Source: Pictodentalium vernedei (Eukaryota; Mollusca; Scaphopoda; Dentaliida; Dentaliidae). Taken from it: 64,000 nucleotides of DNA. The stretch spans positions 7,503,920-7,567,919 of the forward strand of contig CM062292.1 in NCBI GenBank assembly GCA_031216915.1, given 5' to 3'. Numbering within the stretch: position 1 is the stretch's first letter; every line of letters begins with the position of its first letter. Below, in pieces: positions 46,286 to 59,300 of this stretch. The position numbers were made by a program, and so were the translations under genes. The notes beneath the pieces are model-generated. The model worked only from the letters and a program-made list of their open reading frames with translations. It was not told where the DNA came from and made no database searches.

Positions 46286-47606
46286 CAATTCATCTTACTC
46301 CAAGTTGCATTCTGTAAAGCTTCCTTCAGGTTACAATACAGTGTTTTCGTGCAAACAGCGCCTCTTGCGGTTTGCACCTTTAATGGAGGATAAAAATTCC
46401 TGGATTTATCCGATTGTGGAAAATGAGCTGTGCTTGTAAGTGTGAATAAAATTTTAAAGTGCATGTTTTGGAAAAATTATAAAATATTGGTGACTGTTGT
46501 CTTCTGAAATGTGTGAGAGAAGATAAAAATTGGGTGGGGGGTAGGTAAAAATTTGTCTTTTTCATTCAGTGCAAAACTGGACAGGAGTGTAGGAATCACC
46601 AAATTTAAAGGCAAAATTTACATCTCGATGAGATAGACAGAGGAGGAAAGAGTAGCACTGTCGTCAATGGAAAAAAACACTGTATTGTAACCTTCAACTC
46701 AAGTAAATGGATATCTGTGAATAAAGGGAGATAACCAAACAAACAAACATTTTGAATGTTTTCAATTTCTTAAAAAAGAACACATCAAGGGAGTTCACTC
46801 TGCCGCTTGAGCCACTCAAGTACAAATGAAATTTGAAAGGGATTGAATAATAAATTATTTAATTAAATCTGCTGGAAATAATAAAATGACAAAACTTACA
46901 TGAGTAAAGCAACATTTAATTAGCCAAGTAATTAACTCGTAACAATAAAACATAAGATAAATAAGTAAATCTTAACATAAATTGCTAATTGAAATAGGAA
47001 TAGCATCCTTGTCTCATTTTGATTTATTCTCAATCAGAGTGGAAAAGTTGCTTTAAGTAAAAGTATTGGAATGATTTCCATGAATTTCATTTTTTGTATG
47101 TCATTATCATCCATTTCCAATCTCTGTGAATAATTGTCGTTATTGGGTTAACATGCTGAAACTTCTAACTTTAAAGATGAAGAATGTGGAGTATAATTTC
47201 AAATAAATGTTAACTTTTACTGAAGTGTCTGTCCTCCTTTAGTAAAGGTACGACGCACATACTCCCCCGACAGTAACTGCGGCAATTCCGTCAGCTATGT
47301 CTTGTGTGATACTGTTTGCAAAACTTGAGGCCTGAACATTACTTGTTCTGTTTGTGCCCATGCCTGGACATGCTGACCTGACTGACCCACCCAAGGTCAT
47401 ATCCCATGTCTTATCACTCTTCACTACATACAGAACTGGAACACGTTGAGAGAATACAGAATTCGAACTGGTTGAGAGAATACAAATACAAAACTTGAAC
47501 TGGTTAGAGAATATCGGGCTGGCTGGTGCATTGGAAAATGGTATTGGTGAATGGTTATAGAAATAGATCAGAGATCCTTCTCATCCCATCCATCCTCATC
47601 CCTGAC
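46286..47606. other. No gene recognised; one exon-like patch
   Basis: Near 46330-46437 an acceptor-like 'cttccttcag' and a donor-like 'cttgtaagt' bracket an open 36-codon frame (ending IYPIVENELCL). No family resemblance, so I do not call it an exon. The rest is unique. Confidence 0.35.
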
Positions 47607-47612
47607 GTTAGA

Positions 47613-48030
47613 TATGGTGTACCGTTTGGGTCAAAAGTATAAATACACGTCCGACGTATATTTTTTATCGTTGCACTTGTATTTTTCAGTTGCAACGCTA
47701 TTTCTCAATACAGGTGCACCTATAAAATTTAGCGGTGCACCTATAATTTATACGTCCATCGTATATTAAATTACACGTCCATCGCATAATTTATACGTCC
47801 GACGTATAAAAACACGATTGTATTGTCATCGAAAAATAGGGATGCACCTACATTTTTTACAGGTGCACCTACATTTCAAAATACCGTTGCAACTGTAAAT
47901 TCCGGGTGCATCGATAAAATTTACACGTCCAACGAATATTTCTGACAAAATACCGTTGCACGAATAAAATACAGGTGCATCGATAAAAATTACACGTCCA
48001 ACGCATAATTCTGTAAAATGAAACAAGGTG
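47613..48030. repeat. Left terminal inverted repeat with phased palindromic modules
   Basis: Short palindrome-like words of three types follow each other: TACGTCC(A/G)ACGTA-like, AGGTGCACCT-like and GTTGCAAC-like, each separated by A/T-rich DNA. Centres of the first eight lie near 47652, 47673, 47692, 47716, 47737, 47757, 47780 and 47800, an average step of about 21 bp. Confidence 0.85.
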
Positions 48031-48330
48031 ACCTGATTACCTGAAATGGAGATATAAGTTCAACGTGCGTTTTGTTTCTAGCCAATCAGAAAATTACCGT
48101 TGCACCCAGTTACTATAAATAGCAGCTAATCAGAAAATACCTTTAAAACTTGTAAATCCTGGACCGACATTCTATATGCGAGATAGGATATACGACATAC
48201 AACATATGTCATAAAATATCCGTGATCATTTCGACCAATCAAGTAATTCGTGTTTTGTTTGGCCAATCCCACTGATGCTTTTATTCTGACTTGTTCATGA
48301 TCGGGACGGTGGGAACATAGAGGTTCGTTT

Positions 48331-48421
48331 CAAACAATGATCCAGGAATAAAATAATATTGTAAAATAAGTATAACTGGATTTTATAATATTATTTTATT
48401 CCTGAATCATTGTTTGAAATG
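48331..48421. repeat. Hairpin inside the foldback element
   Basis: 'caaacaatgatccaggaata' + 'aaataatat' is mirrored by 'aatattattttattcctgaa' + 'tcattgtttg', with a loop of about 30 bp. Confidence 0.85.
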
Positions 48422-48462
48422 GCGTTGGAGTAGACTTAATTTTTTCACCAACGTTCGTTATA

Positions 48463-49510
48463 TCTGGGCACAGGTACTCGGGACAAGCTGGGAAATCAAA
48501 AGAAAAATGATATTTAATACCATTTTTGAATCTAGGCTGACGTGCCCCTGTAATTGTATATAAATATTAACAAGGTTCACAACTCGCTTTTCGAAAACGA
48601 TAGCACTGAAAAGTCCGAAAAACATTTAGTCGGACAAGATAGGGCCTAGTGCACAGTGGAATGTGGTTTACGAGCGATAATTATCCGATTTATTATAAAT
48701 AATTCGAGGTCCCATTGTCTATGGAGGGCAGATTCAAATATTAACCGCATATCTTTATCAATTACTAATCTCGGATCCACATTTATTCATTTCTGGAGTT
48801 CACATTTAACGTTTATACACTTTTAGTCGTAACTTTAACATCTTTTCCCAAGTTGACAGCGTCCATAGATACACGACAAAAACTTTCCTCATTCTCCCAT
48901 TGGCTTATTTTCATCGATGTTTTCTCGACATAAATAGTAGCAAATGGGATGCCATTGTGTACACCTTCGCTTCTATGGATGCTGTTAGCTTGTTTAGTTT
49001 CCAGGGGAAGGTTAAAAAATTGTATAAACGGTAAATGGCGATCTCCAGAAATGAATAAATGTGGATCCGCGACTGGAAATTGATAAAGGTATACGGTTAA
49101 TATTTGAATATGCCCTCCATAGACAATGGGACCTCGAATTATTTATAATAAATCGGATAATTGTCGCTCATAAACCTCATTCCACTGTGCACAATCCTGT
49201 CCGACTAAATGTTTTTCGGCCTTTTCTGCGCCTTCTCCCAGTTATCATGAACAACCCAAGAACACCCAACGGTAAAGCTCATTCATTCCCCTTTCCATTG
49301 ATACTGGGTAATGTTGGATACGTTGTGTGAATCAAATTTGAGGGGGGTATAACGAAGATGAGTGCCATCGTTTTCGAAAAGCGAGTTGTGAATCTTGTTA
49401 ATATTTATATACCATTACAGGGGCACGTCAGCATAGATTCAAAAATGGTATCAAATATCTTTATTTCTTTCGATTTCCCAGCTTGTGTCGAGGTATCTGG
49501 GCCCATGGCA
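48463..49510. repeat. ~1-kb internal palindrome
   Basis: The left arm (about 48463-48795) is mirrored by the right arm (about 49035-49510). Examples are 'aactcgcttttcgaaaacga' against its complement near 49365-49388, and 'ggatccacatttattcattt' against its complement near 49044-49065. The pairing continues more weakly toward a centre near 48920 ('acagcgtccatagat' / 'tctatggatgctgtt'). The right arm has an extra ~150 bp near 49205-49360. Confidence 0.88.
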
Positions 49511-49904
49511 GTCGCGATGATAATTGATATTTCAAAAGGGCCCGACTTTGATGAAACAGATACACCGAGGGTTTGGCAGGTGCCCAAGGGTATCCGGCTT
49601 ATTCGAACCTTGGTTCTTTCGGGCTTTGTTTTGTTCGTACCCTGGCTTTTTCGGCCCTCCAGCTCATAGGGACTTGGCTTTTTCACCCCTCGGCGAAGGA
49701 ATTTGTCGTGATTGCCGAAGGCGCGAGACATTTTTCCCGGGAAATTTTTTAAAATTAGTATTAAAAGGAGCTCTCTGGTGGACTTTTGGTGATTTATTAA
49801 CATTATTCGTTTTAGAAAAAAAAACCGTAAAAGGGTCGTTCGGTCTCAGCCTGACTCCCCCACAATCTCCTATCCCACCCGGCGACACCTATGAGGCCTC
49901 ACGT

Positions 49905-50440
49905 CTTAACACCCGAAACAATACCGTGACGGTCCACAACCATAAGGACAAGTCCATGATTGCTTGTTTTGTTTTTTTTTGAGGGGGTGGGGGGGGGGGG
50001 GGGAGGCCGGATTTCACAATTTATGAACAGAGGCCAACAATTCCAATTTTAACAACTACTTAATGGGGCTGATTGAAGATAGCCGATTTCCTTTGTGACT
50101 TGAGTTCTTTTGGATGGGCTATTTACTTAATCACCACTTTGTGCAGTTTATAAGACAGCTACACCGCTTTTTCATATCTATTACCATTTGGCCTATGTTG
50201 GCAACGTTTCTCGGGTTTGGCCTTTATCTTTATGCGACTGTGCAAGAGGGATAAAATAGACCTACAATTACTCTCTAGGTTAAATTTTGAAGTCGTTTAG
50301 GCCTAATTACTCTTTAAAACACAAGGTCAGAAAGTACCTTTTGATCCAGTGATGGTGTTTTGAATTTCCAACACAAACCTCCCATGGACTTGTCCTTATG
50401 GTTGTTGGCCATCATGGAATTGTTTCGGGTTTTTAGTCAT
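49905..50440. repeat. Third inverted pair within the element
   Basis: 'cccgaaacaat' and 'acaaccataaggacaagtcc' near 49911-49961 are mirrored by 'ggacttgtccttatggttgt' and 'attgtttcggg' near 50387-50432. A poly-G run lies between them at about 49984-50003. Confidence 0.8.
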
Positions 50441-50739
50441 AGGGCCAAAATACAACGAACGTTGATGTAAAATTGCTGTAAAAATTGATATCCTTCCCAC
50501 GATCCCACCTTCAACCAAGAAAAAAGTAGTTCAGTTCATCACCAAAGGGACTGAGGGGTAACCACACCACTGCCACTAATATAGGCATCACAGACCTTTG
50601 TAGGTCCTATTTGCTCCTGGTGCTCCCAACCACCCTAATGCTTCATATTATCCCATGACTCGTTTTGGTAGTACGTAAGGCTTGTGGGGCTGTATTGTGA
50701 CGTGGGGGTGAGAGTAATGCATGGTTGTCTGGTGCGGTA

Positions 50740-51343
50740 GTATGTAGGTGCATCGCTATTTTTCGATAAAAATATACGTCCAACGTATATTTATATGCGA
50801 TGGACGTGTAATTTAATATACGATGGACGTATAATTGATAGGTGCACCGCTAAATTTTATAGGTGCACCGGTATTCGAAAATAGCGTTGCAACTGTAATA
50901 TCCAGGTGCAACGATAAGAAATATACGTCGAACGTGTATTTTCAGAAAATTATACGTTGAACTTATATTTTGATGGGGAAAATATACGATGGACGTACAG
51001 TTTCTTCTAAAATATACGTTGGACGTGTAAATTTTATCGATGCACCCGGAATTTACAGTTACAACGGTATTTTGAAATGTAGGTGCACCTGTAAAAAATG
51101 TAGGTGCATCGCTATTTTTCGATGAAAATACACGTCCATCGTGTATTTATACGTCGGACGTATAAATTATACGATGGACGTGTAATTTAATATACGATGG
51201 ACGTATAAATTATAGGTGCACCGCTAAATTTTATAGGTGCACCTGTATTGAGAAATAGCGTTGCAACTGAAAAATACAGGTGCAACGATAAAAGATATAC
51301 GTCGGACGTGTATTTAGACTTTTGACCCAAACGGTACACCATA
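50740..51343. repeat. Right terminal inverted repeat, with internal duplication
   Basis: Reverse complement of the left repeat, but longer because a block of modules occurs twice ('ggtgcatcgctatttttcga' near 50749 and again near 51103). Contains the same palindromic words as the left arm. Confidence 0.85.
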
Positions 51344-51349
51344 GTTAGA

Positions 51350-51973
51350 GGGGTTGGTGGGTCCCTTTCCTGTCGTCGGGTAACATGTAGTCCTGGCTAG
51401 GGTGTCCACCTGCACTCCCCACCCTGTGTTTGATACTCTGACCAGAGCATTACACTCCCTATTTATAAATAACACAGTTAGGAGACTCCACACCATTTTC
51501 TGGTTATTTGAAATTATGGAATTTTTTAATTTTTATTTCAGATTAATGCTCCCGGTGCCAGCGATGCGGATTTTACCTCTTTTTCTACACCTTTCATTTT
51601 CAACCTCATTTTCACTTTCCGCCTGTCGAAATTTTGGATATATTATCTCCTCCAAAAACCGTCTCTTAAAATATGTTGCCGTCCTCCGAAATTCAAACGT
51701 TATGGTCAGACGCTGAGGTAACATAGGGGTCATAAGGTCAAAAATCAAAATTGGTCTGATTTTTCTGAAATTTTAGGATGTTGTAAAGCTAAAACAAACT
51801 AAGAGACAGCTATTTTTCTATTTTTGATATGGCACCATTTTCACGTTTTTGCGTCAGTTTAAAATATAGCCCATTTTGGGCATATTTCATTAGAAACGCT
51901 GTCTTCTGATTGATGTAACACCATATGTATACACAATACAGCTAACAAACTTCAAACACTGACATCTGAAATT
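51350..51973. other. No gene recognised; sequence before the duplication junction
   Basis: Unique DNA ending at 'ctgacatctgaaatt', where it joins the start of unit 2. No repeat family recognised. Confidence 0.4.
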
Positions 51974-54900
51974 GGGCTGTTGAAGGTAGTTAGATAACTT
52001 GATTCTTTATCTAAGTGTATTGACCAATACCCATGACGAGCGTCTAGTTTTGAAAATACACTGCTACCTGAAAGTTTATGCGTGATTTCTGTTACATTTG
52101 GTGTAGGATAATGACAGCGTTTGATGGCTTTATTCAGATCTCTGGGGTCAAGGAATATCCTCCATCTTCCATTAGGCGTCTGCGAAGATGTCAAGCTGTT
52201 GACGCAATCAGTTGGTTCAGTGACAGGAACGATGACACCGAACTCTACCATTTCATCTAATTCCTGTTTGATTTCATTTGTGATGTGAACACTACAGGTA
52301 CGTGGAGGGTGTATGACTGGTGGCATTGATTTGTCGATCGTGATGTGATATTCGGCTTCAAAGTCCCCAATGCCCTCAAATCGGTCTGGATAAAGCATTT
52401 GTAAATCTTGTTTATTAGTAATATTTGGACATGACTTGTCCACTGAACACAACATTTGGACAAGTGAAAGTTTTTGTGACGAAGGAATTCCTATTTTTGC
52501 TGGACCTTGGATATCACATACATACAATTCTGCGTCGTCAAACTGTTCTGTGAATGTCCATGGTAGTCTTATACTCCCATATTGAATAATATTGGTTCCA
52601 TTGCAGGCTGTGAGAGTTGTTTGTCTGCGAGTGGTACTTTGTTGTTTTGGGAACCCATCCGAGTCCAATTTGATTGTGTGGGAATATCCTACAGAAAAGC
52701 CCAAGAGGTAGTACATTACCTTGTGCACCTGTGTCTATTTTTACTTTAAGTTTTGCTGGTTTACCATTTTGTAAATCAACATTAAAGCCAGCGAATGCTT
52801 GATCAAATATCGTATGATCAATCTTGTTCATATTGTCAATTGTGATTGACTCAAAGTAAAGTTCATCTTGTTTGTCGAATGTGCGGGACGTTTTTTCTCT
52901 CATGCCATATATGTCTCTCATGTGGTGCGTTTCGCGAGAGAGACTTGTGAGGCGAAGCGTTCCGTGAAAATTTGTTGTAAGGTCGCCGATCTCTTGATTT
53001 CGATCGAATACGATTCGTGTAGATTTCAAATGTCTTAGTATCTTTTTGTAGCCGCGACATCCAATAAACAACTCGGAGGCGGTTTAAAGTTCAATAATTG
53101 GGTTCGTTTATTCTATATGGTCGAACTGTCTTATTACATCATTGCAGAATATTACTCTGCACATTTCAACATCAAGAATAACAAAACAACAAGGAACCCT
53201 GAAAATAAAATACAATAAAATAATAAGAAACTGTAGTAGCATGGGAAAACTGGACATGCTAATAATAGCTATTTCGGTAAAGTAGTCACTACCATTACTA
53301 ACACATGTCTTGCCATTATTAGGATCTATACATAGCACTTTCCAACAATTCATATGATTCAGCTACTACTGTTATTATATGTTGCTATGGTAGCATAGCC
53401 TAGAGTTTTACATGGATACAATTATTTACACTGGATATGGATTGAGTAAATTTAGGAAGCAGCTCATATAATACATGCATCAGTTACTTAGCTTCCAGCA
53501 AATTAAAAAAAAACAGTTACTCATTATTATTATATAGATTTATCTGAACCTAGACTGAGTAACTACACAGGAAAACTCTCAGATCATTGACTACAGATAA
53601 TGTGGCATAGCAAAAAGTAGTTAAAATCTGCAATAACTATAATACATTCATACCCTCAGTGTGGCGAGTTCCTGTGGTAAATTTCAGGGAGTAGGTGGAT
53701 CTTGGACCTGCATGGAATAAAACACCAAGTAAGAAATATGCAGAAAATAGCGAAAATATTGTATCCATGTCGCTGTTCTCGGCGGCACTCGACCAAGTCC
53801 ATTCTGCAGGCGTGCAGAATGGGCTGGGGCGTGCGCTCACGTTGAACAAACATAAAAATATCGGATACAAATTAGCTCCTAAATACTCTAGTATGAAACA
53901 CGCTACAAGTTGCTGCACTCAAAGGGTTAATGAATTAACCATTTAATCAAATAAAACATAACTGGAGCAATCCACGCAAAATAATCATCAACATACGTGA
54001 TTACAGAAGTAAATAAATAAATACAATCCTGTTAGACAAAATCCTGGATAGTTGCAGTGGCATGACCAGTATGCCATAGTCATGGGCCACTCAAGTCCAA
54101 CTAACACAATAACAGAGCACAATCTCAAAATATTTGCTATGCAAATGGTGTTTATAATAAATAAACCTCCATTGTACCTGGTGTTGCATGCTATCCAATA
54201 TCCTCCCAGAAATATCCAAGTATCCAAGAAATATATTTATACAAAATAACTTTGAACTTCAAATATTACACACAATATAATACACCACTAAATACTTGGA
54301 ACAATCAGAAAGGCACAGGTAACAACTGGAAAATCAATAATTCAATTCATCAGAACAGAGACTTTATAGCTGACAATACAATCAACTGACCAATGAAGCA
54401 TGAGTTAATTACAACTCACTACCTGCTGATTGAGGAAGCATATCAACCTGCTGTATAATCATGTTAATACTTTGGCTGAAAGAATTATTTTAATCATCTG
54501 TAACTGAGCTGAAATAAAAGTAGTTGTGTCCAATAAATATATGGGAATAAAGTTTAACCCTTTCCCCTAAACAATAATGCCTGAAATAAAGTGGGATATA
54601 TATTAGTTAAGTGTTTCACCAGGAAATACCTGAAAACCTGAAATAAATCTACCTGTAACCTGAAATAAACTTAGTAACCATTTCCCAACCTTGAATAAAA
54701 TTAACCCCAATACTGCCACATTTCGAATGTGATCTACATGCAGATTTCCAATGGTTTGGTTTCCCACAATTGTTACAAGTGGATCCAATTACTGGGCATT
54801 TCCCTTTATGTGGTACTGGGCCTCTACTTTTCTGAATTAGTCTGGCGTATACTCGGATGACGTCACAACATCGAGCGTGAAGTTTCTTTAGCGTTATTTC

Positions 54901-55320
54901 CGCTATCGTTTTGTGTTTCATACAATTGTGTATTGATTAAAAGTGTTTTTATATTCAAACACCACACCCCAGCGTTTATATTAGCAACGAACAGTTAGTA
55001 GCATCAAAGCAACGATTTCGCTGCTGCGAAGCAAGGTCAAGGTACATGTGGTTGTTATTTTGTGTAATTAGACACAACACTTCACCTTCACAGTTGAAAT
55101 TCTCCGTGTACACAGAAAATATGTCCTTTCCAAAAACACTAGCGTTGGTGGTCGTCGAACCGCTGCCACCATGTAATATCCTGGGGTTGGACGCATGGTG
55201 AATTGTATGGATTTAGAACGATATTATCAAGCTAACAATAGTTATTTATTTAGTCATTAATTACAACATAAGTTCTGCTCGATTGCCAGGAGCACACCGC
55301 AGAATGTGATTACCTTCACA
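51974..55320 (-). mobile_element. 5' half of the LTR retrotransposon, second copy
   Basis: Contains the 5' LTR (55172-55320), the zinc-knuckle gag remnant (54649-54921, with all CCHC residues), the unclassified segment (about 53097-54627), the protease (52538-53071) and the first part of RT (to 51974). It shares the frame breaks of the first copy, so the decay predates the duplication. RNase H, integrase and the 3' LTR are absent. Confidence 0.92.
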
Positions 55321-55325
55321 CTTGT

Positions 55326-55892
55326 CACCAAGAGAAACGAAAGACAGATTATAGCAGGATAGCTTTCGTTTGTAGTAAAGCTCCCAAACGAGATAGCATG
55401 GTGTAGTTAGGACAGCCTGAATATCAAACGTTGCTGCATAGTAGTCGTTATTCTGACTTTTCTGCTTGTCTTTCTCCTTTTCACCTCTTCCTGTCACCTT
55501 TCGCGACTGATGTTCCTCATATTCTGTAATGATAGATTCATATAACAATTTTGTTGTTTCTTTACTTCATACACATTACTGAGGCTACACTGGTCTTTGT
55601 TTGGTGTGGAGAATGATAGATTATAGTGTTGGCAAAAGTAGTCCCTGCATGTTTTCTCTTTGACTAGATTTAAGCATTTCTTGTGGCAGTAATCTGAATA
55701 CAGTTGCCACAGTTTATGGATGTTGAGATCATGCGACAAGTATTTGCGCGTCGATGTTTTCCTGGTATAGTGTGAGTACATTGTTGGAAAAGATTCAATG
55801 TGTTCCTTAATGAATGCGATGGCTTCTGGTGGAGTTTTGTTTGTCGATGGCTGCTTTCTCCTCATGTCAATTCCAATAAATGGACCACTCAT
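55326..55892 (-). pseudogene. N-terminal piece of the YSDTCGGQN-family gene, second copy
   Basis: Starts with the same ATG and motifs (PPEAIAFIKEHIESFP, SHYTRKTSTRKYLS). It has a frame break near 55500 and then runs through LYYKRKLSCYNLSF to the LTR junction. The TSD 'cttgt' lies at 55321-55325. The rest of the gene is missing because unit 2 starts inside the retroelement. Confidence 0.72.
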
Positions 55893-55899
55893 TTCTCAC

Positions 55900-58800
55900 T
55901 CAGTGCTTTATGAATGCTGTCCAACATGCTCGTTTGATTTCAGTCTCGCGAGGCAAGTAAAGATTACGAGAGTGATTTGCGCCCTTTGTATCGCTTAGAT
56001 TTTACTGCCATACCATGCCTGTACAGATACTCTTGCTGACGCTCATAATCTCCCAATTGGCAGAATTCATTAACAGTAAAACTTTATTTTGCCACTTTTA
56101 GCCTTTGAATGCTTGAGGAGAGCTAACTGCACCCATTGGCAAAGCGAGGGGTCAGAATTTTAGCCTACTGAATTTTTAAGAATTCCGGACCTGTTCCATT
56201 CTCCCGAAATGTGGTCGTAGTCGGATCTCTATCACAGTACGTTCAAGAATCACTTGTCTGAAAAGTACTTCTCTATCCTCCGTGCAGAAACGTATATAAC
56301 CGTAGTCTTGTTGGTTTTCATGTTCCACTCTCAAGAATGCTGTGGTGGTAGAAGTCGGACCTCTGCTCTGTCACCGCATGTTCATGAATATCTGGCCCGA
56401 AAAGTATCTCTCTATCTTCAGCCCAGAAACGTATTTATATATATATCACATTCCCAGTCTTGTTGGTATTTTCCCCTGTCAGGAAACATGAGGCGGCCTA
56501 AAGTACGACGTTATTTTATTGATCACGTAGCTCACAACAACATTGCTTTAATTCTTCTGCTGTGTCTTTTGTGTAATATATCGATATGATTTCACCGATC
56601 AGGAAAAACTGGGGTTTGTACATTTTTTAAAAATCCTCCCATTAGTTTAACACAGAATATTAATGAAGAGATGGAAAGTTGTAAGATCTTACAGATGTTC
56701 TAGGTAAATTATCATCCGACTCGATAAATTTTTACATTGAAATTTACGTTGCGAGAAGTGGTTTTGCGAACATTTTCTGCTGATCCCCAAAGTGAATTTG
56801 GAGATTTCCCGTATCTTTACGACAATCTCATGAACAAATACGATGAAGTCTTCACTGGGCTCGAACCAGATGATCCCAAATCTTTTTCTTAACATTTTCT
56901 AAGACTTTGTAAGATTTTATTTTTGCTTAATCTCCAAGATTCGATCGACAAAATGAGACACATCCTCGTAGTCTCCCGGCATTTCAATGTCCCATCCAAT
57001 TTTATGACTCGAAAACGACCCTTGCGGGAAGTCTAAAATGGGCTAGTATCGAACTTAAGTGATTTCTCGAGAAAACAAGCTCGAAAATCGCGAGAAATTA
57101 CCTTTGGACTTAGTGAGCTAGAACTCCCTATAATGCTCTACTCCCAAAGCAAAATTAGTGGAGCAGAAATTAATCGTGATGTTACTTGTTTTTCCTTGCG
57201 ATATTGGAATGTCAATGGAAATCTTCAGCTTCAACCATGTATTCTGTGCCTCTTAAAAATTTAGATAGCCTCAATGATGTACATTAAATTGCCGAATCCT
57301 TAAGTAGTATGTCAAAAAATAGAGGAAAACAAAAAAGTGCCAAGACGTTATTGTGACATTCTGCACCAAAAATAGACTTATTTTCATGGACTAACTCGGT
57401 GATGGCCGAGTTTTCTTGAATAACTTTGCGAATTCAAAACCATGTAATCCTTTTGTTCTTATCAATAATATAACAAGGTGGGGTATATTTTGGTTACTGG
57501 GCCTCACAAACGGCGAACCTTCTGAACAAAACAACAGATTCGTGAGAATATGGGGTTTGCTAGTGAACTGACAGACAGACAAACTCACGGACTTGAAATT
57601 ACGTGGTTGTTATTTTACAACAAACTGATGTGTGTGGATGATGAAGATGAGAAAATGAAAAACAATAAAAACAAAAAAAAAAAAAAACAAAAATAAAGGA
57701 AGATAAAAACAATAACAAGATAACCAAAAGGTGGCGCAACCAAAACCAAAACCCTGGCGTTCAACAAAATATAAAATTTATGTTGCCAAAACGTGGAATA
57801 ATTCCAGTGACTATTGTGACCATTTTGTCTCCAGCTGCTCCAAATGAGCTAAGAGGGCAATACTCCGCAATATGGAACACCCTCTCCAGAAGAGCCAACA
57901 TAAAAACAATGGTGTCTCTCCCTTAGCTCCGTTCATTGGAGCCAAATTATAGAGTGCACTTACCCGGCTGTGTTCAATGGGGTGGACTTGTAGAGAAGAC
58001 GCATCGTTTCTCCATCACTTTACTGCCAAATGGACGAGTTTAAAGGAGCCCAAAACGAATGGAATGGAAATTAATTTCCTTTTTACTGGTAACAGAGTTC
58101 ACCCATAACCAACCTTTTTAAAGCATGGGTCGCTCTTAGATGACACATCTAGCTTTGATATCACAAAAAGAATGGGGGCAAAAGATATTATTGAACACGC
58201 TCTTATATAGGATTTCACATTTTTTAAAATGTAAGATGCTGAATGAGACCTCGTAATCAGTTTCGCAAATAAACAAACAAAAGAACACCATGTGACTTGA
58301 TATTCATTGATCTATTACGCAGCTGGAATAACAGGAAGCTGGGAAAAACACAAAATGAACGTCTTTCTATTATAAACAATAAGAATAATTTTCAACCTGT
58401 TACAAATATCACTAACCATCATTTATTACTATGACCACCCCACCGTCCACAAGAATCACAATTGGACAACAGAATCACAATTGGACAATATTGAGTCCTT
58501 ACAAATAGAGCTTGTGTTTGTCAACCTGGAATGCGTTGAATGTTTACAAGCTGTCTCTCATAAATGCTGACAAGTGCGAATAACGTATGCATGTCTTGTT
58601 TATGAAGTTGGAAAACTACCTACTGGACACTGGGGATGACAGTTCATAGTACAGCTTTCTTAGACATTCAGTTATGAATAATTCACTACGTACATGTATA
58701 CACTGCATTAAAAAACGAGTATTCTGTTCTGATTAACGGCCACTTTGTCTATAAATAGATTTTACATCTCATTGATAGCACCAGAACTACCTCAGTCTTC

Positions 58801-59160
58801 AAGTTAATAAAACAATCTAACCGTGTTTGTTATTGTTGAGAAGCATTTTAATTAAGTTTGTAAGAGGGCAGGTTGGGAATGCAACTTGCTGTGACAAAGG
58901 ATGGTGACGGAAGATAGCAACTTTTGAATTAATTCATCTTTATTATCTTGTTAATGGATTTAAAACAAAAGCAATTGAAGAATGAACGTTTTTGTCCAAT
59001 TATCAGGTGTGAAAAATATGTATGGTAACGTCGGAGCTACTTTTTGCATTCTTGTGGAATACAAAGTTTTTACTTTATTACTTGCTAACTACCAATGCTT
59101 CGAGAAGGTATAAAGAATTGAGAACACCCCACACCCCAATATGCAAACCGAACTGCAAAT
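55900..59160. other. Copy of 37020-40300, no gene recognised
   Basis: Differs by a 34-bp gap near 55920, a changed poly-A patch near 57670 and scattered substitutions. The 134-bp direct repeat lies at about 56220-56494. Confidence 0.5.
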
Positions 59161-59257
59161 AGCCATTTTCACCCCCAAATAACGAAGCCATTTTCACCCC
59201 CAAATAACGAAACCATTTTCACCCCCAAATAACGAAGTCATTTTAATACACTCTCTT

Positions 59258-59300
59258 GACCTTAAACCCCAATAAATAAATAAATAAATAAATAAACAAA

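Larger units (their letters stand above)
47613..51343. mobile_element. 3.7-kb foldback-type element, superfamily unassigned
   Basis: The ends are inverted: both read inward as TATGGTGTACCGTTTGGGTC. The element is bracketed by the direct repeat 'gttaga' (47607-47612, 51344-51349). The terminal inverted repeats are about 420 bp (left) and 600 bp (right) and are packed with short palindromes. The interior holds a further ~1-kb palindrome and another inverted pair. No transposase domain recognised; the longest internal frame (49524-49982) has no family resemblance. It is probably non-autonomous. A 6-bp duplication with long terminal repeats recalls Polintons, but the ends lack their AG start. Confidence 0.8.

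Noticed and set aside
46330-46437. Possible internal exon with acceptor and donor
   Set aside because: Splice-like sites are common by chance, and the 36 residues match no family I know.
49524-49982. 152-codon frame as the foldback element's protein
   Set aside because: No recognisable domain, and it runs into an inverted pair and a poly-G tract; frames on the other strand overlap it.
47613-51343. Polinton/Maverick-derived element
   Set aside because: 6-bp duplication and long terminal repeats fit, but the ends start TATGG, not AG, and no polymerase, integrase or capsid sequence is seen.
51952-55892. Second independent retrotransposon insertion
   Set aside because: It has the same target duplication, gene junction and frame breaks as the first, so it was copied by the large duplication.
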